Shown in pieces: positions 53,282 to 61,193 of a stretch of DNA of 64,000 bases. Source of the DNA: Candidatus Kuenenia stuttgartensis (lineage in GTDB: Bacteria; Planctomycetota; Planctomycetia; Isosphaerales; Isosphaeraceae). The notes under the pieces are model-generated. The model ran no database searches. It saw nothing but the letters and a program-made list of their open reading frames with translations, and was not told the DNA's origin. The position numbers were made by a program, and so were the translations under genes. Location of the stretch: positions 21,727 to 85,726 of the forward strand of contig CAMBEP010000017.1 of NCBI GenBank assembly GCA_945865635.1. Reading direction: 5' to 3'. Within the stretch, counting starts at the first letter, position 1. The number at the start of each line of letters is the position of its first letter.

Positions 53282-55222
53282 TCAATTTCCCGGCCTGTTG
53301 CCGAGCTTGACTTTAAGCGTTACATCTTTGCCGTCGCGCTTGACGACCACTTCAACTTCATCGCCGGGTTTGCCGGTTGAAAGGCTTTCCATATAATCCT
53401 GAATCGTTCCAACGGGTTTCCCAGCCATTTTGATGACGATATCACCACCCTTCAGGCCACCTTTTTCGGCAGGGCTGTTGGTTTGAACGCCTGACAGCTT
53501 TACGCCCTTGCCGGCATCGTCATAATCGGGGATGGAGCCAAGATAGGCTCTGAGCGAAACTCGACCTGGGCCAGCGGCCCGGCCTGCAACTTTGGTGAAA
53601 ACGGGTCGGTCAGGGCGGCGAATCAGATCGAGCAGGACCAGTTCAGTGTAGTTTGCGACACGACCCATGCCTTGGAAATTGATGGTTTCGACATCATCCA
53701 CAGGGCGGTGATATTCTTTGTGCGTACCGGTGAAGAAGAAGAGGACGGGCAGGTTTTTGAGATAAAACGACTGATGGTCGCTCGGGCCGGTACCATCATT
53801 GATTTTTTTGATATTGAAGCCTGAGGCTTTGCCCAAGCCATCGACGATAGCCTCAAAGGTGGGTGAGCTACCCGTTCCATAGACGGTCAGGTCTTTGGCA
53901 TCATTAAGCCGACCCACCATATCGAAATTCACCATGGCGATTGTTTTGTCGATCGGGAACAACGGGTTGTCGACATAATGCTGGCTGCCAAGCAAGCCTC
54001 GTTCTTCCGCCGAGAAAAGGATAAAGACGACACGGCGGGGGAGTGGGTCACGCTGGCTGGAGAGTCTTCGGGCCATTTCCATCACCATCGTGGTGCCCGA
54101 TGCGTTGTCGTCAGCCCCGTTGTGAATTTCTTTCGAGCCAAACGCAAGACTGCCTTCGCCACCGAAGCCGAGGTGGTCGTAATGGCCGCCAATGACGATC
54201 GTTTCGTCAGCCATTGGGCCGGAACCTTCGAGTACTCCGACTACGTTCTTTACGGCAACACCCTTTCGGGCGATGTTGATTTCCATGTCAGAGGAAACCT
54301 CTTTGAGCAATCGAGAATGTGGCTTGCCGTCGGCGTCGATCTCTTTTTCAAGCTGTTCGAGAGTTGGGGCGTTGGCTGATTTCAGGATCTCGTCGCCTTT
54401 AACACGGCTAATCTGAACGAATGGAATTGTGCTGTTTCGGCCCATTCCAGCAGCACGAAACGGCATCAGTGGGTCTTTGCCCTCGCTGCCCGCCAAGTTG
54501 TTGACAAGTAAAACGGCGGCTGCGCCGTGCTGGAATGCGTTTGTCGCCTTGTGTCGAAATTCGGCATAAGCCGTGTTGGATTTGCCAGCAAATGCTGACT
54601 TTTCGTCATTCAACTGCGGTTCGCGGCGCAGGATAAGCACCACTTTGCCTTTGACATCGAGACCAGCGTAGTCATCGTAATCGAGCTTTAGGGAAGCATC
54701 CTTGGCGGTAATCCCATAGCCTGCAAAGACGATCTCTTTGCCTGCCAGCTTGCCGGAATCACCCAGTGCGAGTGGTGAGAAATCTGTTTTGTCGTCAAAA
54801 ACGAGGTTGCTTCCTGATTGCCGTTTGACAATTAATTTTGAGCCTGGTTCAAGGGATGGTTCGTTGGTGATCGTAAATTTTTGAAAGTAGCCATGAGCAT
54901 TGGGGGCTGGTTTGAGCCCAATTCGTTTGAATTCATTGGCGATATATTCGGCAGCGTCATCAATACCAGCGGTGCCAGGGCCACGGCCTTCACGAGCGTC
55001 GGCAGCAAGATAAGAAACATCTTGACGCATGCGCAATTCGGCAGCCGAAAGATAGGCGGAAGTGTTGGGCGATTTTGCTGCCGGAGCCGTGGCAGCGGGT
55101 TTCGTTTCTTCCAGAGCGTGTGGGTTGGGCGTTTGAGCAACCACAGAGTTGATGCTTAATCCCATAAGCCCAATCAGGCTTGGGATGGCATAGGTCGATC
55201 CAGACTTTCGGATCAAGATCAC
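53282..55222 (-). CDS. Secreted M28 family metallopeptidase with PA and PDZ domains
   Basis: A 646-residue exported peptidase with signal peptide (YAIPSLIGLMGLSINSVVAQ). Residues about 130-330 hold a PA (protease-associated) insert. The two-zinc site is complete: IGGHYDHLG, NGADDNASGT, the catalytic Glu pair in FSAEERGLLGS, VNFDMVGRL and DHQSFY. The C-terminal 110 residues are a PDZ domain (GVKLSGVQTNSPAEKGGLKGGDIVIKMAGKPV), which may bind peptide ends or give regulation. Such M28-PA-PDZ proteins are common in planctomycetes and related phyla and probably degrade peptides at or outside the cell surface. Single gene. Confidence 0.93.
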   Translation of the reverse strand: MILIRKSGSTYAIPSLIGLMGLSINSVVAQTPNPHALEETKPAATAPAAKSPNTSAYLSAAELRMRQDVSYLAADAREGRGPGTAGIDDAAEYIANEFKRIGLKPAPNAHGYFQKFTITNEPSLEPGSKLIVKRQSGSNLVFDDKTDFSPLALGDSGKLAGKEIVFAGYGITAKDASLKLDYDDYAGLDVKGKVVLILRREPQLNDEKSAFAGKSNTAYAEFRHKATNAFQHGAAAVLLVNNLAGSEGKDPLMPFRAAGMGRNSTIPFVQISRVKGDEILKSANAPTLEQLEKEIDADGKPHSRLLKEVSSDMEINIARKGVAVKNVVGVLEGSGPMADETIVIGGHYDHLGFGGEGSLAFGSKEIHNGADDNASGTTMVMEMARRLSSQRDPLPRRVVFILFSAEERGLLGSQHYVDNPLFPIDKTIAMVNFDMVGRLNDAKDLTVYGTGSSPTFEAIVDGLGKASGFNIKKINDGTGPSDHQSFYLKNLPVLFFFTGTHKEYHRPVDDVETINFQGMGRVANYTELVLLDLIRRPDRPVFTKVAGRAAGPGRVSLRAYLGSIPDYDDAGKGVKLSGVQTNSPAEKGGLKGGDIVIKMAGKPVGTIQDYMESLSTGKPGDEVEVVVKRDGKDVTLKVKLGNRPGN

Positions 55223-55507
55223 GGTGGGTTCCTCAATTCAATTTTCGAGTATCAAAAGCGGATGAGAGCTATACATGAAGCTATTGTGGTTCGTTGGGGT
55301 ATGGATCGTCAAATAAATTTTCCGTTTCCGTTTGGGCTTGGAATCGGGATCAGCCCATAGGTGAATAAACACAGGGCTTGAAAGTTTCTGAATATTCCTG
55401 CAAGGTCCGTGTGGTGAGAGCTTTGCAGGAACTTGAAGATTTCCGAAAAAGATTGAGGAATGTTGAAGCCGCATGTGTCAAATCGCGGGCATGATCTTCG
55501 ATTTGAA

Positions 55508-56521
55508 TCAGGCGAAATCTGCGTCGAGCACAATTCGGTAGCGTGCTTTGCCTGATTTCAGGTGCTCAATGGCCTCGTTGATCCGGCTCATGGGCATGTG
55601 CTCGGTTTGAGGTGCAATCTTGTGCCTGGCGGCAAAATCGAGCATGGTTTCGATGGCGACAGGCGAGCCTGTCGGCGAGCCGGAAATTGACTTTTGGCCA
55701 AGAATGATTGGCAGTGCTGCAACTGGAATCGGGTCGAGGATAGCTCCGACGACATGCATCCTGCCCTTTGACGCGAGTGCGGCGATCAAGCTTTCCCAAT
55801 CCAAACGGACATTGACAGTGATGATCAAAAGATCAAGCGAGCCCGCCAGTTCCCGGATCGCAACCGAATCGCGGCTTGAAACCACATGGTGTGCTCCAAA
55901 ACTCCGGGCCGCTTCGAACTTCGATTCATGGGAGGTGAAGGCCGTTACTTCGCAACCATAAGCTGCAGCAAATTTGATACCCAAATGGCCCAAGCCGCCG
56001 ATGCCGACGATTCCTACACGACTGGTGGGTTTGGCATACATCATGAGTGGGTTGAAAACGGTGATGCCGCCGCACAGCAGAGGCCCAGCTTCTGCAAAGT
56101 TTAAATTCTCGGGCAATGGAATTGCCCAGGCCCAATGGGCACGGATGTGGCTTGCAAAGCCGCCGCGATGGCCTACGATTGTCGGTTGAGCCTGATGACA
56201 AAGGTGCTGGTCGCCTGATTTACACTGCCGGCAGTGCATGCAGGAGCCGGATGTCCAGTCGACACCGACTTTCTGGCCGATGCTCAGCCCCTTGGCCGAC
56301 GCCCCAACAGCAACCACCCGACCCACAACTTCGTGTCCCAGAACCGCTGGGAATTGGGAAAAGCCCCAATCGTTGTCAAGCACGGAAATATCCGAATGGC
56401 ACATGCCACAATGCTCGACCATCACCTCAACATCTTCCGCTCCAAGTGGTCCAAGATCAATTTGCTGACGGACCAGATTTTCTCCAGCCGCTGTGGCGAC
56501 CCATGCCTGAATCGTTGACAT
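55508..56521 (-). CDS. Zinc-dependent alcohol dehydrogenase (MDR family)
   Basis: A 337-residue enzyme; the ATG at 56521 (MSTIQAWVAT) has AAGGA upstream, so the longer frame to 56629 is not used. Catalytic zinc ligands: Cys41 in CGMCHSD and His/Glu in LGHEVVG. The structural zinc loop has four Cys in SGSCMHCRQCKSGDQHLC. The Rossmann motif VGIVGIGGLGHLG is intact. It resembles YahK/cinnamyl-alcohol-type NADP aldehyde reductases. Substrate not known. Gene alone, between the M28 and cytochrome genes. Confidence 0.92.
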   Translation of the reverse strand: MSTIQAWVATAAGENLVRQQIDLGPLGAEDVEVMVEHCGMCHSDISVLDNDWGFSQFPAVLGHEVVGRVVAVGASAKGLSIGQKVGVDWTSGSCMHCRQCKSGDQHLCHQAQPTIVGHRGGFASHIRAHWAWAIPLPENLNFAEAGPLLCGGITVFNPLMMYAKPTSRVGIVGIGGLGHLGIKFAAAYGCEVTAFTSHESKFEAARSFGAHHVVSSRDSVAIRELAGSLDLLIITVNVRLDWESLIAALASKGRMHVVGAILDPIPVAALPIILGQKSISGSPTGSPVAIETMLDFAARHKIAPQTEHMPMSRINEAIEHLKSGKARYRIVLDADFA

Positions 56522-56689
56522 TGAGATGATCCTTATCAGGAAAAAGGAGTGGTAATCGAATTTCTCTGGAAATAGTATTTTCGATTGATTTCGGCCGCCG
56601 TGCCGGGTATTACCAATCCATGGACTCATTAGATATCAATGCATTTCAAGCATAACAGGAAAGTTTGTGGCTGGCGCGATGGAATATTG

Positions 56690-56722
56690 AAAAAATGCCG
56701 GGGAATGTATCCCCGGCATTTT
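56690..56722 (-). terminator. Rho-independent terminator of the Rieske/cytochrome b operon
   Basis: AAAATGCCGGGGA (56692-56704) and TCCCCGGCATTTT (56710-56722) form a perfect 13-bp stem with a 5-base loop. On the minus strand it is followed by TTTTTC. It lies 36 bases past the stop of the cytochrome b gene. Confidence 0.92.
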
Positions 56723-56757
56723 CCTGCTTTGGCTCGTGGTTTTAAGACCTACTGGAA

Positions 56758-58590
56758 TCAATGCGACCCAGCCTTGGCGGGTTCGGGCGGATTTGGGATG
56801 TAATCGCCCTTCAAGAGCTTCATCAAAACAGTCATTTCGCGAACCGCAAGTTCTGTTTCATCAAAGCCTGGCATTTGGCCTTTTTGCTCGAGGAAGCCAT
56901 AACGGTCTGCGGCTTCCGGGTGGCGGATCATCCGCTGGATCCAGCGTGGGCTTCCCCAGCCGAACAAGTTCGGGGCCTCCTCCTCGCCGCCTTCTCCCAA
57001 GGCGCCTCCAGCATCCACTGTATGGCATCGGCCGCAATCTTTCTTGAAGAGTTCCAGGCCAGGGTGCTTGGTGACATCTTCTTTGGTCATCCAGTCGTCG
57101 ATGGTTTCTTCGTTTCCAACTTTGGCAAAGCTGGCCACGAAGTCGGCAACCTTATCCAGTTCATCCGGTTTTAGCTTTGAAGTTTTCTTCCATCGCTTCA
57201 TACCGCCACACTGGGGCGTTGTGCCAAAGTATTTTGTGTCGGAGGGATTGTCCAAAAGGCCGCGCACCCAACCGCGTGATCCGAACCCCGAAAGGTCGGA
57301 TGCCACTTGCCGGGTCATCACCTTTTTGCCATCCTTGCCGCGTTCCATAACCCCTTTACCATCGAAATAGTGGCAGGAAAGACATTTCTGCTCCAGGATC
57401 TGCTGGCCCGTGTGCAAAGGGTCGTTCAGAAGGAGATACCTGGACCCTTCCGGAGGAACGCCCGCTTTCGGGTTTCCAGCCAGAAACAGGGCCCGCCGGC
57501 GGGCAACGTCCGCTTTATCACGACTGATCTTGAAATCGGCGTCGCCGGAATCCGCTGTCATGGCTTGCATTGTGAGCAAGCCAGCAGCACCTGTCAGCCC
57601 AAAGACAAGGCCACAGGCCAGTAAGTGAGCCAACTTGCGGGGGATGAATTTTTCCAAAAGAGGAAACGCGAAAAGCGCGGCCACGATGGCACCCGGAACA
57701 ATGATTGCTCCGATGATTTCATTCTCGCCTGCAAATGCTGGTTGTTTAAGGAGTTGGAACAGGCTTAGGAAGTACCACTCCGGGCGGGCTGGATAGTCGC
57801 TGGAACTCGGTTCAGCGGGGGCGTCAAGTGGGGCACCACGTTCGGCAATCGCGAAAAAGGCCACCACGCCGACCACAGCAACACTTGCCACAGTGTCCAT
57901 AAAGACTTGCTTGGGCCAGAACGGTTCTGAGCCTGTCGAGCTTTTCGGTGCGGTGACCCCGTGGCGACGAAACACCATGATGTGCGCAGCAAGTGTCATA
58001 ATAAGCAGGCCTGGCAGCACGCCTACATGAAGCCCGAAGAATCGGGTCAGAGTCTGGTTTCCATATTCACTACCTCCCACCACCACTTTCTGTACCTGGG
58101 CACCAAATAAGGGAGTCAGGCCCATGATATTGGTGGCGACCTTTGTTGCCCAATAGCCTTTCTGATCCCATGGCAGGAGATAGCCTGTCAGGCTGAATCC
58201 TAGAGTTATAAAGAGTAGAACCATGCCGAGCCACCAGTTGACTTCTCGCGGGGCATGATAAGCACCCGCGATCAGTACTTGCAGAAGGTGCAGGAAGAGC
58301 AGGATGACCATGGCCTGGGCACCGAAGTGGTGCATGCCGCGCACAAACCACCCGCCGACCATCTCGTAGCTGATAAAATAGACAGAGCCCCATGCTGTCG
58401 ATGAGCTTGGGCTATAGGCCGTCATCAGAAAGATGCCGGTAATCAGTTGCATCATGAAGGCCGTGGTCACGGCCGAGCCAAAGACATACTTCCAGCGGGC
58501 ACCACCTTTGACGGGTTCGTCAAGAGTCTCACTGATCAGGTGCTTGTAGCCGGTACGGTTGTCGAGCCAGTCGGAAAGTTGCTTAAGCAA
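56758..58590 (-). CDS. Cytochrome b/subunit IV/diheme cytochrome c fusion of a bc (b6f-type) complex
   Basis: One polypeptide holds what is split in other organisms. The b domain has heme-b histidines in GMHHFGAQAMVILLFLH and in FGLHVGVLPGLLIMTLAAH (His-x14-His, as in b6f). Subunit IV carries PEWYFL of the quinol site. A cytochrome c domain follows with two CxxCH sites (Cys425 and Cys541, counted from the frame opening at 58656). It should pass electrons from quinol through heme c to an acceptor. The start is uncertain: the frame opens with a GTG at 58656, inside the Rieske gene, but family homology begins at a TTG at 58590 (LLKQLSDWLDNRTGY), which I use. Confidence 0.88.
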   Translation of the reverse strand: MLKQLSDWLDNRTGYKHLISETLDEPVKGGARWKYVFGSAVTTAFMMQLITGIFLMTAYSPSSSTAWGSVYFISYEMVGGWFVRGMHHFGAQAMVILLFLHLLQVLIAGAYHAPREVNWWLGMVLLFITLGFSLTGYLLPWDQKGYWATKVATNIMGLTPLFGAQVQKVVVGGSEYGNQTLTRFFGLHVGVLPGLLIMTLAAHIMVFRRHGVTAPKSSTGSEPFWPKQVFMDTVASVAVVGVVAFFAIAERGAPLDAPAEPSSSDYPARPEWYFLSLFQLLKQPAFAGENEIIGAIIVPGAIVAALFAFPLLEKFIPRKLAHLLACGLVFGLTGAAGLLTMQAMTADSGDADFKISRDKADVARRRALFLAGNPKAGVPPEGSRYLLLNDPLHTGQQILEQKCLSCHYFDGKGVMERGKDGKKVMTRQVASDLSGFGSRGWVRGLLDNPSDTKYFGTTPQCGGMKRWKKTSKLKPDELDKVADFVASFAKVGNEETIDDWMTKEDVTKHPGLELFKKDCGRCHTVDAGGALGEGGEEEAPNLFGWGSPRWIQRMIRHPEAADRYGFLEQKGQMPGFDETELAVREMTVLMKLLKGDYIPNPPEPAKAGSH

Positions 58591-59173
58591 GGGGGGACTT
58601 CTCCGGAATGGCGGTTCGGAAACGTTGGAATTTGACGCGAATTTCGGTTTCGTCACTTGCAGGTGTCTGCTTCAAGACCACTTCAAGCGAGTCCATGGCC
58701 CGCGGGGGCACTGGATTATTTGGCTTGCCCTCGAGTGTGAAGGCACTGGTGTGACAGGGGCAAAAAAACGAGTTTCCATCTGGCCCAAGACTGACTGCAC
58801 AGCCAAGGTGAGGACACTCGGCAGAAAAGGCATCGACAGCCTCGCCCTTACGCACCAGCCATACCGAACCAACAGGCTCCTCAGGGTATTGAACCCAGGC
58901 GTCCTTGACTTTGCCAAGAACAGGAAAAACTTTAGGTATCCCCTCTTGAAGATCGGATAACTTAGCCAGAGCCTGAAAACCGTCGCCGGTTGATTCTCCG
59001 TCCTCAGCATCAGTCTTTCGAAGGATCGGTGAAAGAATAAAACCGATCCCAGGGATAGTCAAAACCGCTCCAATGATCGAGCCCAAAAGGATCGATCCGA
59101 ATTTATGAAACGAACGCCTGTTGGGTTCGGTCACCGGTTTCTCTTTGGGTGGTTCACCCACGGGAGCCTCCAT
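58583..59173 (-). CDS. Rieske iron-sulfur protein of the bc complex
   Basis: A 196-residue protein. The N terminus has twin arginines (PNRRSFHKFGSILLGSIIGAVLT), a Tat-type membrane anchor. The 2Fe-2S ligands are Cys120 and His122 (CPHLGC) and Cys138 and His141 (CPCHTS); Cys125 and Cys140 would form the disulfide. It takes electrons from quinol next to the b heme domain. It is the first gene of the operon and overlaps the start of the cytochrome b gene by 8 bases (or 74 if the longer start is used). The window shows no other complex III gene. Confidence 0.95.
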   Translation of the reverse strand: MEAPVGEPPKEKPVTEPNRRSFHKFGSILLGSIIGAVLTIPGIGFILSPILRKTDAEDGESTGDGFQALAKLSDLQEGIPKVFPVLGKVKDAWVQYPEEPVGSVWLVRKGEAVDAFSAECPHLGCAVSLGPDGNSFFCPCHTSAFTLEGKPNNPVPPRAMDSLEVVLKQTPASDETEIRVKFQRFRTAIPEKSPLA

Positions 59174-59848
59174 TTCACAGCATCAGTAGAGAGATATATC
59201 AATAGGGCAGGAAAGTTCGCCGACGTCTGGTGATCATTAGGAAGAATGCGGGCAGGTTTCTACGCATCCTTGCCGTTCCGATTGAACTTGTACATGAACA
59301 CAGTCATTTACAAGAGTGTCGGATAACGACATCCGATTTTAGCAGGAGTCCTCGGAAATATCCAATGATTCCAACAAAACTTCGTGGGACAACGAGTTTC
59401 CCCAGGGCTCGCCGATTGCTTGAAGTCTCGAATCAGATGAGAATTAAAACCATTCATGAGTCAATGGATTCGAGATTTCTGGATAACGCGTTTTGCTCCT
59501 AGTCAGCGACCTTTATTCAACAAGAAAACCAAGCGTTCGGACTGTTCAGTAGACATAAGACCTGAAATTAGATAGTTTTTAAGATTTTCTTCGGATTTGT
59601 AGTTTTTTTGCTTGCATAGACCTTGACATAATCGCTATATTCTAACGAGTTGACCCAACCTGCATAATCAGATCGCTGCGATACTCTCTTCTTTGATCAT
59701 ACATATTCTGTGCTATGCAGGGTGGATATCAGCTCAAGTTGGATTCTGCAAGACGCGACTCATGGATTGTCTCGCTGCTTGCCCAAACTTGAATCATGGA
59801 TGACTCGACAGCTTGAATCGAACCTCGATTTGGAAGGGATGCCACGTT
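59174..59848. other. Intergenic region, no supported gene
   Basis: These 675 bases separate divergent genes. A frame of 90 residues at 59230-59502 lacks a ribosome-binding site and any recognisable sequence. The right part (59560-59660) is AT-rich with a promoter-like pair at 59612-59641. The promoter of the Rieske operon should lie near 59190-59300, but I see no clear boxes on the minus strand. Confidence 0.4.
59612..59641 (+). promoter_or_regulatory. Sigma70-like promoter upstream of the amidotransferase-like gene
   Basis: TTGCAT at 59612-59617 and TATATT at 59636-59641, spacer 18. It sits in the AT-rich part of the gap. A leader of about 200 bases would follow before the ATG at 59849. Confidence 0.45.
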
Positions 59849-60613
59849 ATGAGGGAAAAGAACCGACCATTGATCGGTATCAACACAGATTTTGTGGTGA
59901 CTGCAAAACACAAAATGCCGCATAGTTTTATGCGATCTGGATATTATGACTGCGTAGTGGCGTCGGGCGGCATTCCCGTGCTGATTCCTCCGTTGACCAA
60001 AGACACCGATCTGAATCCTCTTTTGGATCGGCTTGATGGTGTTATTCTGACGGGTGGCGATGATTTGGACCCACGCAAAATGGGATTGCCATATCACCCA
60101 TCAGTGAAAAAAATTGAAGAGCGACGCGAGATGGCCGACAGGCTTCTGGTGCGTCTCTGTCAACAACGCAAAATGCCGACCCTGGGCATCGGGCTTGGCA
60201 TGCAGGAAATCAACTTCTTTCTGGGTGGTCAATTATATATCCACTTGCCTGAAGAATACCCTCGCGGCCTTCCGCACAACGACATCAATGGCGGGGTTCA
60301 CAGGCACGTTGTGCATCCTGTGAAAGGAACCCTGTTTGAAGAAATTTATGGTCCCGATGAAATGCATGTCAACAGTATGCATCACATGGGCCTGAAAAAG
60401 CTTGCGCCAAACTTTACAGCAGCCGCTTTGGCAGTGGATGGACTGGTGGAAGCCATCGTTCACGACCAGCCCGACTGGTGGTGTGTCGGCGTGCAATGGC
60501 ACCCGGAAGCCGACGGCTTGATATCGCTTGACACACAATTGCTCGAAGCTTTTGTCGAAGCCTCTGCAAACTATCGCTCCAAGCCACAACTCAAACTGGC
60601 CAAGGCTGGTTGA
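59849..60613 (+). CDS. Class I amidotransferase/PuuD-like protein lacking the nucleophile cysteine
   Basis: A 254-residue protein of the peptidase C26 family (gamma-glutamyl-GABA hydrolase PuuD type). The ATG at 59849 has GGAAGGG 10 bases upstream. Family blocks are clear: RPLIGINTDF, SGYYDCVVASGGIPVLIPP, GVILTGGDDLDP and, near the end, GVQWHPEA with the His and Glu of the triad. The nucleophile elbow, C in G-I-C-x-G-x-Q, reads G-I-G-L-G-M-Q: Cys is Gly115. Hydrolysis of gamma-glutamyl bonds is therefore not expected, so it may be a binding or regulatory protein. Another Cys nearby (Cys104 in RLCQQ) is not in the elbow. Confidence 0.88.
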   Translation: MREKNRPLIGINTDFVVTAKHKMPHSFMRSGYYDCVVASGGIPVLIPPLTKDTDLNPLLDRLDGVILTGGDDLDPRKMGLPYHPSVKKIEERREMADRLLVRLCQQRKMPTLGIGLGMQEINFFLGGQLYIHLPEEYPRGLPHNDINGGVHRHVVHPVKGTLFEEIYGPDEMHVNSMHHMGLKKLAPNFTAAALAVDGLVEAIVHDQPDWWCVGVQWHPEADGLISLDTQLLEAFVEASANYRSKPQLKLAKAG

Positions 60614-60622
60614 TCAAGGCGA

Positions 60623-60642
60623 TGAAAGGCGATGGCCTTTCA
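60623..60642 (+). terminator. Small hairpin after the amidotransferase-like gene
   Basis: TGAAAGGC (60623-60630) and GCCTTTCA (60635-60642) with a 4-base loop, 10 bases past the stop, no T-run. A second stem follows at 60663-60700. Confidence 0.4.
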
Positions 60643-60662
60643 AAACTCTAACGACAATTTTC

Positions 60663-60700
60663 AAGACCTGCGTCCAATTTCACTTTGCGACGCAGGTCTT
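60663..60700 (+). terminator. Terminator hairpin after the amidotransferase-like gene
   Basis: AAGACCTGCGTC (60663-60674) and GACGCAGGTCTT (60689-60700), 12 perfect pairs around a 14-base loop, then a T-rich stretch (TCTCTTGCCTATTTT). Confidence 0.75.
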
Positions 60701-60923
60701 CTCTTGCCTATTTTCGAAGCTGCCAGAATGCGGCGACCAAATTGAGACCGCAAAAAATCTGCAAAAGTAGCCTGCACTATGCGCCCAAATCACTGTTAGA
60801 AACAGAGCCTGCTCTTCTGAGCAAGTCATGGTCAGACAATCTTTGAAGCTCATGATAATCGCGTTTTCAAAACAAGTACCAGATTTCCGAAAACTTAGAA
60901 GTCAGACACTTCGGTTGGTTCGC

Positions 60924-60953
60924 TTGTCTAAAAATTTTTTTTCTCCTTACAAT
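60924..60953 (+). promoter_or_regulatory. Sigma70-like promoter for the surface protein gene
   Basis: TTGTCT at 60924-60929 and TACAAT at 60948-60953, spacer 18, within an A/T-run. Transcription near 60960 would give a leader of about 235 bases, which also carries an 8-bp hairpin near 60977-61000. The rest of the gap 60701-60923 shows nothing I can name. Confidence 0.45.
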
Positions 60954-61193
60954 ATAAGAGTTTATATGCAGTTTGTGTGAAGTGGATACGCGAAAAGTGT
61001 CCACTCCTCTTGTCTAAGTAAGTAGAGGGAAAAATGCCAGATCCCAGTTTGGCGTTTACGCATCGCAACACATATCCCCACAGGCTTTTCCATGTAATAT
61101 GGAAGACGTGGAAGGTACGTACTTCGATCATTGCCGGTTTTCAGCCCTACTCAATTCCCATCAGAGAGCCAACAGCTTTAAAGGACCAACACC

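Noticed and set aside
59230..59502. A possible 90-residue gene in the gap after the Rieske gene
   Set aside because: No ribosome-binding site, no recognisable composition or domain, and no neighbours that would make it an operon member.
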